Shown here: piece after piece, positions 63,296 through 64,000 of the stretch
How positions within the stretch are numbered: the stretch's first letter is position 1
Layout of the letters: every line of letters starts with the position of its first letter
Source: Cryptomeria japonica
Lineage: Eukaryota > Streptophyta > Pinopsida > Cupressales > Cupressaceae
Direction of reading: 5' to 3'
Length of the DNA: 64,000 bases
NCBI RefSeq assembly: GCF_030272615.1
Contig: NC_081414.1
Location: 305,431,164 to 305,495,163 of the forward strand
The notes under the pieces: model-generated
Told to the model about the DNA's origin: nothing
Seen by the model: the letters and a program-made list of their open reading frames with translations, nothing else
The model's database searches: none
Translations under genes and position numbers: made by a program

Positions 63296-64000
63296 TGTAG
63301 ACACCTAAAAATGGTCAACGCTTGCGAGGTCATACTTTAACATTTGCGCATTGCCTCATTTTAAGTTTTTGCGTCGCATTAACATTTCTCCTATGTCACG
63401 CACTTGGTTTTTATCATTTGCGAACATTGAGTCATTCTTCTACATTCTTTCTTTGTCTCGTGTTTGAATTTGGTCTTGTCGACAACAATCTTCAATCATG
63501 ATTTTGATCAATTTTATCCTGCCGCATCAATGTGCATGCTTATTTGTCATCATTTTGGACATCGTCAATCCTAATTAAGGTTTTGTCCTCTTATCAATCT
63601 TATCATCAATCTTATCATTTTGGACATCGTCAATCCTAATTAGGGTTTTGTCCTCTTTTCAATCCTGTCAATCTTGCGATCAATTTGTCATCGATCATTG
63701 TCCTCTTATCAATCTTGTCGATTTATCATCAATCCTTCAATCTTGTCATTTTAACGATCGATTTGTCATCGATCGTTGTCATGTTCGATCTTGTCATTTG
63801 GCGATCGATTTGTCATCGATCGTGGTCATTTCCAATCTTCTCGTCTTGCAATCTATTTTATCATCGATCCTCGTCCTTTTGTCAATTTTGTCATTTTGCG
63901 ATCATTGTCTATCTCAATTATGTCGATTTGGATCAATTTGTCATTGTTCCTCGTCAATTGGCGAATTTTTCAATCAAATCATTTATCACATTGGTCATTT
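63296..64000 (+). mobile_element. 3' LTR of element D (incomplete, runs out of window)
   Basis: The same 705 bases as 51797-52500, with about 16 substitutions. The remaining part (about 870 bases if equal to the 5' LTR) and the right TSD lie outside the window. Confidence 0.9.

Larger units (their letters stand above)
51797..64000 (+). mobile_element. Element D: Gypsy/Tat-like LTR element without pol
   Basis: The 5' LTR is 51797-53372, primer site at about 53378, polypurine tract 63282-63295, and the 3' LTR starts at 63296 and leaves the window. Inserted into ORF X of element E2; the left flank is GCAAC. The 9.9-kb interior has a sense Pro/Ser-rich ORF1 and an antisense PMD gene but no protease, reverse transcriptase, RNase H or integrase that I can find. 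It is therefore probably non-autonomous and mobilised by a related element. Over about 705 bases the LTRs differ at about 16 places, mostly transitions, so it is relatively young in this nest. Confidence 0.85.

Overview
The window looks like intergenic DNA from a large, repeat-rich seed-plant nuclear genome. A conifer or other gymnosperm is my best guess, but nothing here proves it. It is AT-rich, almost every recognisable coding stretch belongs to a transposable element, and most of these are decayed. I found no ordinary host gene, tRNA, rRNA or CRISPR array. Evidence comes from reading frames, element termini (TG...CA), primer-binding sites, polypurine tracts, target-site duplications (TSDs), splice signals and repeats.

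Layout. 1-10187: remains of Copia-type LTR elements. One LTR is at 300-1396 and a second, different LTR at 9231-10187. Between them is a decayed reading frame (called ORF X here), split by a 3.9-kb non-coding segment. 10188-11974: a Gypsy-type LTR-like stretch. 12178-13174: minus-strand Copia gag, primer site and a truncated LTR. 13175-29904: a candidate 16.7-kb DNA transposon. It has 35-37-bp terminal inverted repeats, arrays of a TTCGAGCGAA-type motif near both ends, an intron-containing DDE-like transposase pseudogene on plus, a convergent multi-exon gene of unknown function on minus, and a hairpin-rich satellite of about 261 bp. The satellite is split by a 3.8-kb solo LTR with a perfect AGTAG TSD. 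29905-33977: minus-strand Copia element, truncated inside reverse transcriptase, with its 5' LTR. 34342-35138: solo LTR with a perfect TAAAC TSD. 35144-39883: Gypsy remnants, including a minus-strand gag.

39884-47530 (element C), 47531-51796 (element E2) and 51797 to the window end (element D) form a nest. E2 sits in C, and D sits inside ORF X of E2. C and D are related Gypsy/Tat-like LTR elements without any visible pol. Each carries a sense Pro/Ser-rich ORF ending in SILGPY-type motifs. D also carries, in antisense, a plant-mobile-domain (PMD) gene, of which C keeps only the tail. E2 has a gag remnant with about five zinc knuckles followed by ORF X instead of pol.

Two systems deserve the closest look. 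The first is the two-gene DNA transposon with its unknown accessory gene and structured repeat arms. The second is the set of LTR elements that replaced pol with other ORFs (sense ORF1 plus antisense PMD in D, ORF X in E2 and in the 1-9 kb copy). Nearly every premature stop I decoded is explained by a C-to-T change (CAG, CAA or CGA to a stop), as expected from decay of methylated DNA. All family names come from motif recognition, not database searches.
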